A stretch of DNA of 64,000 nucleotides from Phoronis australis (taxonomy: Eukaryota > Phoronida > Phoronidae), in NCBI GenBank assembly GCA_002633005.1, contig NMRA01000978.1, forward strand, positions 1-64,000, written 5' to 3'. The notes below the pieces were generated by a model. It was not told where the DNA came from and searched no databases. It worked only from the letters and a program-made list of their open reading frames with translations. Positions 1 to 12,124 of the stretch are shown in pieces (the stretch's first letter is position 1; every line of letters begins with the position of its first letter). Made by a program: the position numbers and the translations under genes.

Positions 1-3000
1 TTCCTGCAATTTAAATTACGCTCGTAATTACGAGCGTAATTTTACGGCGACACTTTCCCCTCAACGGCCCACCATACCTTTCAACACAATACGTCATTAC
101 CTGTTGTTTATCAAAGACCACTTAGAACGATGCGTGAAATCTGATACTATCTACCGTGTTACATGTACGTAAGGAGAGTACACAGCCTCTAACCTTGCGA
201 ACCCTATCGTTCACTGGGAGCTTGTCTAGCATTGTATTACAGACGACCCAGTAATAATTCCAAAGATTATCAAACTTAGTTGAATACATTATGAATTTTT
301 AATTTAATTTTTATTCTTATGGTACAACACCACCTAAAATGGTCGCCGTTTGGCTTATGCATTACACTGTAAGTACTCACTCAACTACCGCTAACGAGGT
401 CTCGGCGGAAACACTTTTTATATAAACATCATAGCAAAATAAGGCAAGCCAGGTTGAGGGTTACAATACATGATGTACATCTATATTTCAGCGATATCGT
501 TCTACTGTCGAAATTCATCCTGTGTTGTTTTAAATTTGGGAATGTAAACTTAGGAAAACGTACCTTTAGAAGAAAGAAGTCAAGGTCTGGGAAGCGTTTC
601 AAGACATGAGACCAAAAACCTCTCTCATTTAGGAATGAGATTCTGGCTAGTTCAGAACAAAAACAAAATTTCGAAAACGACCATTTCTTAAACAAAAAGG
701 CAAGCCTGGTTTTGGTATTAGACCGAGACTAAGCCAGTATTCGCTCGTTTTTTTTGTCTCTAACGTAGAGGACCGAAACCGGGTTAACATGTGACTTATT
801 TGTCTTAATGTCATTGTGTGAAATCAGTTTCAGCTATCAGTGTCTGTTTAACTATCTACCGAGCAGATGTAATATCATATTTTGGTCTAAATGGAAAATT
901 TTCGACTGTCAACACAGTGAACTGTTAACGAAGAAATTTCGTTGCTGTATCATTATGTTTTGCAAACCATCAATCTGCTTTGATTCAGAATCCGGCAAGG
1001 CACCGCAGAGACAACTACATTGCTACTTACCTGGAAGTGTGAAGCCATATTTTCCAGCTATACCGGCACCTTCTTAAGTAAACAAGCCTAAAATTTTACT
1101 TATGACTCGCAATGTGTGGCACAACAATGGTCACGAAAATTCTCGACCATTCACGCATCCCGTCGTTTTAGTTTTGTAAATCAGCAAAAGGTAGCGAAAA
1201 TGTGCATGTAGTTAATGTTGTCAGCTGTGCGAAAACTGGCTCTTGACTAAGGTGAAAACCAAACACCAAAATGACTTAGGTACTTAGGTTTTGCGTGACT
1301 CACGAAACAATTTTTTTCAATTTAAGTCTTCAGTTTCAACCGAGCAAGAACCTTGGTTTTGACTGAGAAAAATATTTGGTTTGATGAATTTACTTTTGCT
1401 GCAACAGGTTCCATGTAACCGTCACTTACTATATGATACCGATGTCGATTATTTAAACATTGAAAAATTCCATAAACTTGTCCCTGGTTTTTAACGGACA
1501 GAACTCTAAATCAACATTACTTTTTGGCGAAAGACAAACTCATAGAGCCGCTTTAATAGAAATTGATCTCACCGAGAAGGCAAAGCGTTGGATACAACTT
1601 GCATCTGCTCTTCATCTTGTCTAGCTTGAAATTATCTTTTAAGTCTTCAACTTCAATGCTTACAACGACAATGTGAAATAACAATTCTATGTTTCTATTT
1701 ATACTTTAACGTATACCATTACTACACACGGGGCATGGTACAGGGTGTTTCAAAGCCCACAACTGATTTGAAAACAAATATCGCGCAACTTACTCCTGTA
1801 GTATGTAATAGTGAAACCTAAATTTCATTTAGGCTGTTTCTACAGTTATGAAATTTGTTTCAACTTCTTACAAATTCAAATATAAAATAATATGACAGGA
1901 CTAACTAAATGTAACGGTTCGTTTCGTTGTTTGTTTGAGACGATATTCCAGAAATTGGCTCAACCCAGCGGGTTATTTCTGTGCTAAACTTTTTCTCAAG
2001 CTCTAACGAAAGGCGTGATCTTTCAAAGTCCCGAAGCCACTTCCTTTTGTTATAACGAAAAAAGTGGGACCATTGCCATAACAGTAAGTTGCCTTCATTA
2101 GATTTTTTATAGAAAGTGGTGTCATATATATTTTTTCCACGAGTGCCTGCTTGTTCCCAGTGCCCACTAAAGGTTGGCGATTTCAGAGAAACAACAGTGG
2201 TTACTTACACCCATTCTTTTGACACGCTCTGCATTTTTTTCGCAAATTTTCTGTGATCACGCCTAAATTACAGCATCTAGGAAAGCAATATAGTTTTAAT
2301 TAAAATTAGGTTTCATTAAGTGCCCGCAATTTAAAGTCGATAATTGCACGTTCAGTAAATAACGGACCACCCAGAGATGATTTTTACTGTTGACACTCAT
2401 TACAAACTTGTGCATGTCATAATTTTCGGTTAGCCTTTTCATATTTCTCCATTTAGAACTGCACGTCCATCCTTACATGTACAAGCAGTAAGGGCGAATC
2501 TTTTCAAGTGAAAACATTTTTCTCACGTGTAATTTCGTAATTGCCAATACATGTACGCTCCTTTTCACATCGGCAAACGACATTTTCAGCTTTTGGCAGT
2601 ACATATAAAACGTGATACAACATGCGCGATACTACGTATCAAAATGTTCTGTATAGTGCAGGTAGACAGTGCTGACTGAAAATCTCTTCCCATCGAACGC
2701 GGATATGTGTACCGCGTCTGGATACAGGTTCAAATGTGCGGACATCGTCGGGCCTGATTAATCCGAAATGAAGTCGCGTCCGTACTATGACTTGACTTCT
2801 GTTAAAGTTCGTTCCAAAACCATGACTGTCTCTGGAAATATGGGGTGGGGGTTCAGTTAGCGTATGACAAAATGATTACGTGTACAATGCCACACTATAG
2901 AAACCACGGGTCACGCGGATCTCGGTCGGGATTATAGATGTACATGTAAGATATCTGATGCAATGTTACTAAATAGTGACGTTTGTTAGATACAGCTACG

Positions 3001-4435
3001 TATCACCGACGTTGTCGCTTACTTTACCCAACTTTTCCTGATCCCTGGTCATGATTGCGATTTCAGAGGTGAACTTTTGAAAAACTTGGATCTGCGAGAA
3101 CGGCATGTGACTGTGATGTGTTTGGGAGGCACAGAATGGAAAATTTAATGAAATGAATAAAACTGTCTTTCTCGGCACAAATGTTAGTAGTTTGTCTNTT
3201 TTGCATAAACGGCACACCGCCACAGCTTGTGTATAAATTTCGACTTGGGCAATGTCCTCCGCCTTGTAAAGGAAAGTGAAAAATGAAATTATCTGTGAGG
3301 CGTGCCTATAGATTAACAAAAAGTTTACACCTATACCACGGACTATCCGGCGCAATAAACATTGAAGGCGCGCAACTCATAAATTTCATTTGCAATTTTG
3401 ATGTTTATGTTCTAAAAAAATCGAAACGACGCCATGGATTTTTTCAACAGCAACAAAAGCGATATTGACCAAATGACCCTCAAGTATACGCTTATAGCTG
3501 GCAAAATGTTTGTAAATAGCAAGTTAACGGGCATGTAGTGACAAGGCCCTATACCGTGGTCTAGGTTGGGTGAGCCACTAAAGAAGTAGTGTCGAGAGTG
3601 AACTTTCATAATTATAGACCCGTTGCCAAGGGGTTTGGGGAGGGGCGATCGACACCCCGCGGAAAAGGTCCAGTCCTAGCCTGTTAAGCGAACTGCCTTG
3701 GTTTTGTCTACCGCTAGAATCACCTTATCATTCATCAGCTACAAATTACGCACGCACGCAATGGTGTTCTATTTAGATCCCTATTCAATACAACTGTTAT
3801 CGGCCTTTTGTTGTTTGTGCTGGGATCTCGTGGGAACGCAACATGGCACGAAAAGGTAGCTTCACTTACATGTTTCATTTGACGGGCTTACCTTTGCGTG
3901 ATAGAACTCGCGTTTTCTTAACTTACTAAGGCTTTTCTAGGAATTTCTGGTTAGCCCAGTACATCTGTAATAACAAAATTCCTTTGAAGTTAGGCTTTAA
4001 GAAAATTGGGGAAATTTTGTTTGTTATCCCAATACATTCCTGATTGAAATACATCAAACAAGTGAACAATTTTTACAACATAATAAACATATTTAGGTGA
4101 AGATGCAAGTTTTGATGCTAAGATTAATCCACAAAAACCCCTCTAACACTACTTTTAGCAAAGCCAACGACCTTGTCTGGTGTAACTGTGGTAATCATTC
4201 ATGTTTGCAATTATCCCAGCATTTGATTTGATGTTATAATAATGCTGCTGGTTGTGGTAGTACTTGACACGCCCTTGATAAAAGTTCAATCAATTCAATC
4301 TGTGACGTTGTTGTTTGCAGTTTGTTTTTGTTATATTTTGCGAGGTTTTCCATCCCATATAAAATCTGATATAAGACTACTTATGGGCTTGACAAACTGA
4401 TGTGGTAGACCTGAAACATATATTACATAAATTAG
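1..4435. other. No gene recognised
   Basis: I read both strands and find no ORF with recognisable protein character, no RNA gene and no clear repeat shared with the rest of the window. Several TACATGTA palindromes occur (near 173, 2470, 2550 and 2940). A single undetermined base lies at 3198. Short ORFs here look random, with composition that does not suggest coding. Unspliced exons of an unrecognised gene cannot be excluded. Confidence 0.5.
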
Positions 4436-4439
4436 TTTT

Positions 4440-4580
4440 ACCGGGGCAAGGGGGCCATGACCCCCTAAAATTCTCCCAGATTCCATTGGGCAGTTCGGAG
4501 GTGCGAATGTCTGACGGGCAAAATCCTGGCTAATATGCTGCCCTGCCCCCCCACTCAAAATCCTGGATACGCTCCTGGAC
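4440..4580 (+). mobile_element. Short dispersed repeat, family C, copy 1
   Basis: A stretch of about 140 bp running from CCCCTAAAATTCTCCCAGAT to CTCAAAATCCTGGATACGCT. The same order of blocks (a 'cagattccatttggc' block, a 'gtctggccaatactctgccc' block and a 'CAAAATCCTGGAT' end) recurs at 45409-45540 on the same strand and at 22229-22375 on the opposite strand. The three copies differ by many substitutions and small indels. It encodes nothing. It is probably a non-autonomous DNA transposon; the superfamily is unknown. Confidence 0.75.
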
Positions 4581-4584
4581 TAGT

Positions 4585-5460
4585 CTGACATTTTTAGTGA
4601 GGTACCGGGTACAACCCATCTGGTTGAGTACAAGATTGAGACCATCAGTGAAGAGCTGGTGAGAGTCAAACCTTATCCCCTGCCACATACCACACAAACT
4701 GTTGTGCAGGAACAGGCTCATGTTAAAGAGTGGGGCCATAGAACCATCTGATGCGCCCTACAACTTTCCAGTGGTTTTGGTAAAAAAGAAAAATGGTTCA
4801 AATGGATTTTGTGTCAATTTTAGTCGTTTGAACGCCATCACCAATTTTGTCTCGGCCTGGGTCACCTTGATGACACCATGGCTAAGATCAGTAATGACCA
4901 GTACTTTACGGAGATTACTTTTTATAAAGGCTCCTGATAAGTCATTGCCGCCGACCAATCACTGCCTAAGACCTCGTTTGTAGTACCAAGTGATTGCTAC
5001 AAATTCAATTCGCATGATGAGGAAGATCTTGGCACAAGCACATAATACATAACATTATTTGGATCACACTCTGTGCCACAATATGACCTGGACTGAACAT
5101 CTTGCCTCATAATGAGACACTTTCCAACGTGCACGAGACGTGAGCTAACGATACAACTGTACGACCCATCAGGTGTTTGGTTGGATCTCGTTCCGTCGAT
5201 TGTTGCTGGGAACGGAATTACTCAGTCATTGAGGGATCGTGTTTGGCCATTGTGTTTGCTCTCAGAAAATTTGCAAAGTACTTGTAAAGAATTCATCATT
5301 CATACTGACCATCAACCTCTGGCGTACATTCAAAAAACAATGGACGCATCATTAGGCGGGGCTTGTTTTTGAAAGGCTATCGATTTAAGATTGAAGCTAT
5401 TAGAAGCTTGGAGAAGTTTGAATGTAATACTGATTACTTTAGCAGGTTAGAGTATTGATT
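4585..5460 (+). pseudogene. Decayed Ty3/gypsy pol: reverse transcriptase and RNase H
   Basis: Conceptual reading across frameshifts and stops gives the entry to a Ty3/gypsy reverse transcriptase. A block around 4600-4715 reads EYKIETISEELVRVKPYPLP. After a frameshift, 4720-4850 reads MLKSGAIEPSDAPYNFPVVL followed by a VKKKNGS-type basic turn and a FSRLNAIT-type motif. A broken segment to about 5030 resembles the stretch before the catalytic YxDD, which is missing. RNase H follows, with IIHTDHQPLAYIQK at 5290-5335 and a decayed GADYLSRL-like end at 5430-5455. About 400 bp of RT palm is deleted, and no LTR, gag or integrase is attached. This is a dead fragment. The family assignment rests on these motifs. 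Confidence 0.85.
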
Positions 5461-5749
5461 AAACTTGGAAATTGGGTAATCAATCTAAGTGTTATTCAAT
5501 TTTTTAAGTTTTACTTGGTAGGAAAATGTCCAGAAATATTTTCTTGAGGAGGAGCTTAATTGTCAGCATAAATATTGATTATGTAATTAGAAGAGTTAGT
5601 TCCATTTAAGTTGTCCGAAGTTTGTACATCTGTTCTTTTAAACCATCGGATTGGTTGATTTATTCATTTAATAAATATTTATTACATTAAAAATATTTAT
5701 TACAGTAATTGTTCCTGGCTTCTGATTGACTGAAGAATTGTTACTGTAA

Positions 5750-5875
5750 TATATATATATAGATTATTACATGGCGAAGTCGTTATCCCCGGAGCCCGAG
5801 TGGAATTTGGAGAATTATCGCCCGAGGGGCGTTACTATATATCTAGATACTTTATTTCGCCATATGGAAACACGA
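5750..5875. mobile_element. Foldback MITE, family A, copy 1
   Basis: Begins ATAGATTATTACATGGCGAA followed by GTCGTTATCCCC and a GAGCCCGAGTGGA block. The right arm is a diverged inverse copy ending near TTTCGCCATATGG. It matches copies at 27655-27785 and 46344-46502, the last being the most complete inverted repeat. It is flanked on the left by a (TA)n run. Confidence 0.7.
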
Positions 5876-5879
5876 TATC

Positions 5880-7984
5880 ATAGTTTAACACATATTTACA
5901 ATGGCAGGGAGACCTCCTGTGGGCCGCTTAGGGGAAGACCACCTTCAAAAAAATGAGGACGGCGGTATGCACAACTGGGCATATTCTGTAAAATTGCTAC
6001 TTAAAACCAACAGGTTGGGAGAGGTACGGTTATACAGACCGGGTGACTTAGATTTATTCTTTACAGAATTGTAATTAATAATTTGAAAAAATATCAATTT
6101 TATTGTACTATCAAAACAAAACTACTGTGTGAAAATACGTGTACGTTTAGACCCGTACCTAAGGAAAATACTTGCTCGTTTTAGTTGCTCAGTGCACAAG
6201 TTTTAAATTGAAACAGGGTGGCACGCAGTTCTAACCGAGGATTAAAAAATTAGTGGAATATGCAATACTAGTCAAATCGAAAACGAGATTTATGTATCAC
6301 TGTCCTGTCCTTGGTGAGAGCTCAAATTTGATGACGAATACGACAGACGATGCCAGAATAGTAAGATTATTTCAAAGCCATGAAGTTTGAGAAGTACTGA
6401 AAAGCCTGGCGTTATACATGTATATTTCAAGAACAACAGTGCTAGAGATGAAAATTTATCATTGTAATTGTAATGTAAACTTCAATAAACATGTCGAGAT
6501 TAATGAACCTGATTCTGATAGCCGGTTGAGTCGGCGGAACCGGCGAAGTCATGGTGCATATAATGATACGTTAGCGTGAAGGCATCTGCACCATTTTCGA
6601 ATTCACAGTTTTTGGTTTGGTCAACCCTAATAAACTTTGATGAGTTTTATTGTGTCTCGGACGGTAACGGAAATAGAATCGTGTCACGGTAAGGTATATT
6701 GTGAGAGCAAGTGGCTCATTTGATGCTTGTTTTAGTCAGATGAACATGCAGGGCCAAATATAGCTTACATACGTAGAAAATCATGTCTAAGGGAATGTAT
6801 TTAAGAAATGGAGTTATCTGCCAGACAACGTTCGTCTTTATCGGCCGATATCTCCATTGAAGATTTGCAACGTAGTCGAATTCAATTGGCTGTCTGTTCT
6901 CAAACTATCAGTGTCAGATTAGTTTCCCGGGGATAACAAGCTATACAAGAGCGCCTCAACAAAGGAACAGCGTTATCAGAAAATCTCAAATAACTCAAAA
7001 AGTAGACGTCCTAGCGAAAAATGGAAAACACCTTCTGAAAGCCCGTTCAAAAATCTGATGGTATCGCCTAATTCCGTAATTTTTTCGAAAAAAAATAAAA
7101 TTTTGCGTTTTTTAAAGGAATTCAAAGACAAATAACTCGAAAACGGTAAGTCTGAGAACAAAATTGTTACAGGCCATTTGAACGAATATACTTCAAAGAA
7201 TCCACATGCAAAAAATTATGTCTTTTTATCTTCCCCTTTAAAATCGATCTCCAGCACGACTGAAAATGGGTCAACATGCGCCAGATCCACCATCTTGAAA
7301 GCAACTTCCGGTTTTTTTGGCTTTGTATAATAGCATGTCATAAGAACCTAATACCTGTAAAAATTCGAAGTAACTGGTTTTATAATGCGCCCTCTACAAG
7401 GGAAAACGTTTTTTAGGCCAAAATCGAGGTGCGCATGCGCGATCGCCGATATTTCCGCCATATTTAGCCGGAAGTAAACAATTTCCAGTATATTTGTAGA
7501 AAACTTCCAGTCCATTTACTGTTCCGATTTTTAGCCTTTTACGTAAAAACTGTATCCTCCAGAAGCATTTGAACCTTTAAATTAAAACAAAATGGCAGCC
7601 ACAGCCGCCATCTTGGATCTGATTTTGACGAAAAACAATAGGTCTCCAGTACTTCTGGAAGTACGTGTTATGTGTAAATTTCGAGATGATCGGACGAAAA
7701 TTGCGACCTGTATCGTGTGAACAAACAAAAAAAAAAACAAACTTAGTGGAACAGCAACATACATATACTTGGCGAAATTTATTTCGCCAAGTAAAAATAG
7801 AAGCCCTACTGACTCGTTCTGGCTCGGTCGTCGATATCTTTTCATCTCCACTGGTCGCACAATAGCTTCTCCCAGCCCCCTGGAGCTCCCTCCAACAGTT
7901 ATTAAAATTATCTAGCTTCAGCCCCCGGTCACCACAATGTTCAAGCCGCCCGGTCGCCTTAATTTTCGAGATTGCCCCTAAGGT
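5880..7984. other. No gene recognised
   Basis: AT-rich sequence with no recognisable coding region. At 7420-7740 there are phrases of the kind found in dispersed invertebrate repeats (GCGCATGCGCGATC, CCATATTTAGCCGGAAGT, ATGGCAGCCACAGCCGCCAT), but I see no second copy in this window that would define an element. Confidence 0.45.
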
Positions 7985-8830
7985 GTAGTTTGCTTACTAG
8001 CTTACTGAAATTTCCAAACAAGCAAGCACAGACAGGGAAACGTCAAGCTCCTGGGCTTCTTTGTGAATTGTCGCACCTGATCAGTATTGCATGACAAGAA
8101 CAATGTAGACAACAGCTCCAGGCAATTTACGTGCTGAGATCTCAAGCTCTGTTCCCACTACCCTTGGTCCTGCACATCTCCAACATGGTCCCCAACCCAT
8201 CGTTGGTGCATCGGACCTGACCGTCCCTTGGATAAAGGGATCACCAAATGGAACTCCTAACAACAGATGCTTTGCCTAAGACTCCCACAGAAGGTAAAAT
8301 GTTGGGACCGTTTTATCCGAGGTCCTAAGCCCCGTCGTAGCTAAACAGGTCGTAAGCACGTTATTGCAAACGCGACGTCAGTTTTTGGGAAGCAATAATC
8401 TTGCCCGAAAACCTCAGTAAATTGTCGTCGAAGTACTGAAAGACACAATAATGGCTACAATGCTGACCTACCCGTGATACATGAAGTCGCTTAAATATTG
8501 ATGAGCACCCGTGGAGAGGATGTCAGATCGAACAGGAGCACGCTAATATCACAAGTGCGCAGAAGTGGGCCTAGCGCCATGTACATTTAAGAGTCCTGCA
8601 AGTCGAGAGGCTAATTCCTTGACTGGATCGAGAATTTCTATTCAGATATGCCTTTTGACAATAAAATCATTGTGGATATGTAAAGTCAGGATAGGTCGAT
8701 GACCCACGATGACCCACGGATTTAATACGAACTGTGAAAAGGTGGAGTTAAATTCGTCGTGCTCATTTTGAAGAAGCACAGGTTCTGTGGCTCGTTCCCT
8801 TAACACGGTACTGGCTTCTTCAAACAAACA
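7985..8830 (-). pseudogene. Decayed DIRS-like retroelement: RT and RNase H pieces
   Basis: Read on the minus strand, the segment near 8827-8640 carries an RT-entry-like peptide (ATEPVLLQNEHDEFNST, then a decayed RPILTL block). Around 8620-8580 the reading ELASRLAGLLN resembles the RT-RNase H connection of DIRS-type elements. At 8263-8085 the reading TVRSDAPTMGWG resembles the RNase H start 'tDAS..GWGa', and a shifted frame then gives a HVNCLEL-like motif (family HINxLEL). A third shift gives QFTKKPRSLT, resembling the strand before the LDN motif. Several frameshifts separate these blocks and no tyrosine recombinase is visible. DIRS is preferred over gypsy because of the DAS-GWG and HIN-LEL spacing. 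It is certainly inactive. Confidence 0.55.
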
Positions 8831-10225
8831 ATTTCGTCATGTTTGAAATTTACTTTGTACTTTTCTTTTGTCCCTGAGAGAGGGGAGGTGATGAGTGAAC
8901 TCCAGTTTTACCCATTTTTCAGTGCAAATCTTTGTGCATCTGTGTTAGATTGGGAGCATAAAACCCTATGCCATCCGCTTCTGGTCCTGAGAGTTCTTCC
9001 CGGACTGAAAGTCTCGTGGAGGTGCAAAATAATAGAGAGGTTTCGCAAAGCGACGTGAAACTGAATTATCACCATATATAATTGCGCGTGCCGATTCACG
9101 TTACAGTAAGAAAATGGGTTTCGCAACAGTTAAAATTTTACGTGAACGTGAAACTTAAACGTTAACCGAATAACTGAGCTCAGGGTGTCCAGTTATTTTA
9201 GGCCTAGTACACGTCAGCTAGTTTACAAAAAACTTATTGAAGTCACTTTGTCAACTTTCTTTATTTGAAAAAAGTTGTTTCTACGAACTCCTGCGAGAAA
9301 TGGTCAAGTCTTAGAATGCGAAATTTATTTGCAGTTTCAAATAAATAGATGCATTTAAATTAAGCATGTAAACAAAATTAACAACACAAAATTATATCTC
9401 TTTTAAAAATACATTCTAGTTCGATGATATCCAGCGAATCCCGGCAGAATAAGGATTTTGGGAACGGTACTTTCTTGCATATAAACTTTAAGAACATTTA
9501 TAGACAAAAGAATAGTGAAGCAAAGAAGAGAGATTGAGAACCGTATCATTTCGGTGTCTTGTCAAATATGATTAAAAAATGGGCTATCGGGATTACGTTA
9601 CAGCCAACAATGGCGCGGATTTAGAAATGTGTGATTATTCACGTTCACGTCGCTTTGTGGAATCTCTCTATACTGCTAATTAAGGCTAAAGTGAAACTTA
9701 CTGGGTCTGCGACGGGGGCCCTGACTCTGCTTCACAGTCGAAGAAGAGAAAAGTTGGGTTGTAAGAACAGGGCTTCACTGATTGACCATGACAACCATAG
9801 CGTTTGGCTTGTTATAAGCATCCCACCGTGAATAAGAGGCAGTTGCTTCATGGCCACTAATTTTTTTCGTTGCGTTTTGCATCCTTCAGCAAAGTGATTA
9901 AGCTCTACACCATTCACGTGTTCGTCATCCAGAACCGAGAGCTTAAAATTTGCACCAAGGCTAACAGAGTTGATGAGGTGTGCCCTACCAGATAGATATT
10001 GGACGTTTGAGTCAACGCACTAGAGGAACTGAGTTCCTATAGGATTAGTCATCGGTTTTGTTCGTTTGTTGGCGTTTGAATACAGCGAAGTGTGCTGCAG
10101 AGGTTGTTGCCACTAATTATCCAACTAGCCACAACAAATTATTAGTCTTATTTGAGGGGACGTTAGTAACTGTACTTCGTTTATTGTTATGCTTATTAAG
10201 TTGCTATTGTTCATTTATTCTTATG
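8831..10225. other. No gene recognised
   Basis: No ORF with protein-like character and no RNA gene. Two stretches with similar wording, 'ttcacgttcacgtcgctttgtgg' near 9640 and an approximate inverse near 9045-9060, suggest an old dispersed repeat, but boundaries cannot be set. Confidence 0.4.
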
Positions 10226-11245
10226 CTTAAAGTAGAATGCCACCCAAAAACAATTTACATCGAGTAGTTCCACTCGATAACAGTTCAGCTCTTTTACCTG
10301 ACACCTCACGGCAGACGGCGGCGTTGCGATTAACCAATGACGTCCTAGGTTCGAATGCAGCCTGTTCAGCAGTTCAAAACACGCTTACTGGTGTCAGCTT
10401 TAGCTTGAATTCATCGTTTTACACCAAGAAATCATCAAATTCGATGTAAAACCCTTACAAATACACAGAGTTCTTGAACAAACGTGTTGTTATTTCGCTG
10501 TTACGGATTTATAAGCATTTGAACGTACCGTTGCCTACAAACTTCAGTAGGCCAATTTTCCAAGGTCGGTCGCGGGAATTAGGGGTCTGTTCGGTGATAA
10601 ATTCAAATTATTCTTCCGTGATATACTGAAAGGAGAACATAGCTGTGTGTTGAAATTTTAGACTTGCGATTTTTCGTTCTATTCACACAAAACGCTTGTT
10701 ATCCCGGTCAGTAGCTTGGAACCCGGATCCGGCAGGCCCGTCCCGGCCGGACTGAAGACGTCACGAACATAAACCAAACTTGGAAACTAAACTTCCAGTT
10801 ACGAAAAAACTATACTTGTGAGCCAAAAAATAATGTGCACGTGATTATTTTGATGTGAATTAGCCGGGAAACTGCAAATCTACTTACTCGTCGAGGGCCG
10901 CTAAGGCATACTTCCCCGTTCCACAGAACCGTCCGGGCAAAAGTTGTACAATAACAATGATTCGAATGATGTACTATATCTAAATAAAGATTATTCTAAC
11001 AACTGACCATAGTATATAAAATCGAGCTATTGTTTCACAACAACTTATGTTACCAAGCACTAATAAGCATGCGCTCACACGGCCTAGATGGGCGGACATT
11101 TAGCTTTATTGCATCTAAAGCCGGTAACGAAGTGATTTTTTCCTTGCTGGATTCTCAAAACATCTGCAGCCACAAACACTCCAAGGGTATGGTTAGGGTG
11201 AGAATAATTCATTTTGAAACAGAACGCACAGTAATAAATGTCAAC

Positions 11246-11353
11246 ATGGCAACTTGCAATCCCGACTTAGACGAGTACTCATCCGACGAAGATTTCACAG
11301 GTGGATCGTTAGGTTTCACAGGCTATCAGTTCGAACCGGAATACACTGATTAA
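11246..11353 (+). CDS. Small acidic ORF, 35 codons, inside the THAP transposon
   Basis: Starts at an ATG and reads MATCNPDLDEYSSDEDFTGG, ending in a YQFEPEYTD tail before TAA. A homologous but frameshifted copy lies at 43690-43850 on the minus strand (ESSSDEDFTG block), always on the strand opposite the THAP ORF. Conservation of the acidic core and the YQFEPEYT tail in a second, diverged copy suggests it was once translated. The YxFEP ending recalls the N-terminus of the invertebrate 'P2X purinoceptor 7-like' proteins, which I offer only as a resemblance. It may be a first exon rather than a complete protein. Its 3' end faces the THAP ORF with about 86 bp between stops. Confidence 0.45.
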   Translation: MATCNPDLDEYSSDEDFTGGSLGFTGYQFEPEYTD

Positions 11354-11439
11354 GTCAAGAAATACTAGAGATGAGCCGTTAAAGTGTCTCAGGCAACAGG
11401 AACATATGGATAGTTCCGAAAACCGTTTGAATGACTAGT

Positions 11440-11725
11440 CATGGTGTCAGAGCGCTAACTGCACGAGAATGGAAACGATTGACGCGTGCGTTTGCTGCTA
11501 CGAATTTCCGCACGTAAAACGCCTCCTTGTCGACGATATGGCGGCCACACACGGAACGAAGATGTTTCACAGCCTCATTCTTGGTATTAACGGCGTAGTT
11601 TTCATTCGTAGTGCCGCAAACCACTTCTGATGCATTTTGGGCTCTCGAGGAAATCGAAAAAATGATATACCCGCTTTCATCTCAGCTTCATAGTTCGCAC
11701 AAGTGGGAACGACACGACACACCAT
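11440..11725 (-). pseudogene. THAP-type zinc finger ORF, frameshifted
   Basis: Minus-strand reading from an ATG at 11725 gives MVCRVVPTCANYEAEMKAGI and then SFFRFPREPKMHQKW. A one-base deletion relative to the 43-kb copy shifts the frame, after which NYAVNTKNEAVKHLRSVCGR continues with HIVD. The pattern Cys-x(4-5)-Cys, about 45 residues, Cys-x2-His, with Pro and Trp between, fits the THAP (C2CH) DNA-binding domain found in P-element-type transposases and host THAP proteins. This copy is broken. It lies 180 bp inside the right inverted terminus of the transposon. Confidence 0.7.
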
Positions 11726-12124
11726 ACCGGGACTCCCTTTGCAGAAGAACCACTGACGTCGCTGCGTTATTTACTCACCTTCCTCACAGGTAAACGCGAC
11801 ACCTCTCTCGGCGAGGTAAGATCGACCGTATCGTATACGAGGTGATGTGGATACAGACCGATTAACACGATAAAAAAGACTAATTAAATCAGGTGGCATT
11901 CTCTTTTAATGTCTTTGTTGTGTATCAAAGCGCTGTATAGCCTTTGTCATACAGGCGTGACTGTATATGTCATGCACTTCGTAGAAGGGGGTTATCTCAC
12001 ATTATTGGGGGTGATTCTAGGACTGATTGTGTTCCTTGCATTTCATTCTTCGTTATGGATTCGCAGTGTGACAAATACATGTATGTGAGGTGCTTGGCGA
12101 GTTAACTTATCCATTTACATAGAC

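Larger units (their letters stand above)
10228..11907. mobile_element. DNA transposon with THAP-like ORF, copy 1
   Basis: The ends are inverted: the left starts TTAAAGTAGAATGCCACCC and the right, read inward on the minus strand, starts TTAAAAGAGAATGCCACCTG. TTAA is found at both outer edges and may be the target site. A second copy begins at 43266 with TTAAAGGAGAATGCCACCCG and shares the internal order. Inside, a THAP-type zinc finger ORF lies on the minus strand and a small acidic ORF on the plus strand. About 900 bp between the left end and the acidic ORF encodes nothing I recognise. No catalytic transposase domain is visible, so the copy is probably non-autonomous. The superfamily is unassigned; the TTAA edges would fit piggyBac-like target choice. 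Confidence 0.65.
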
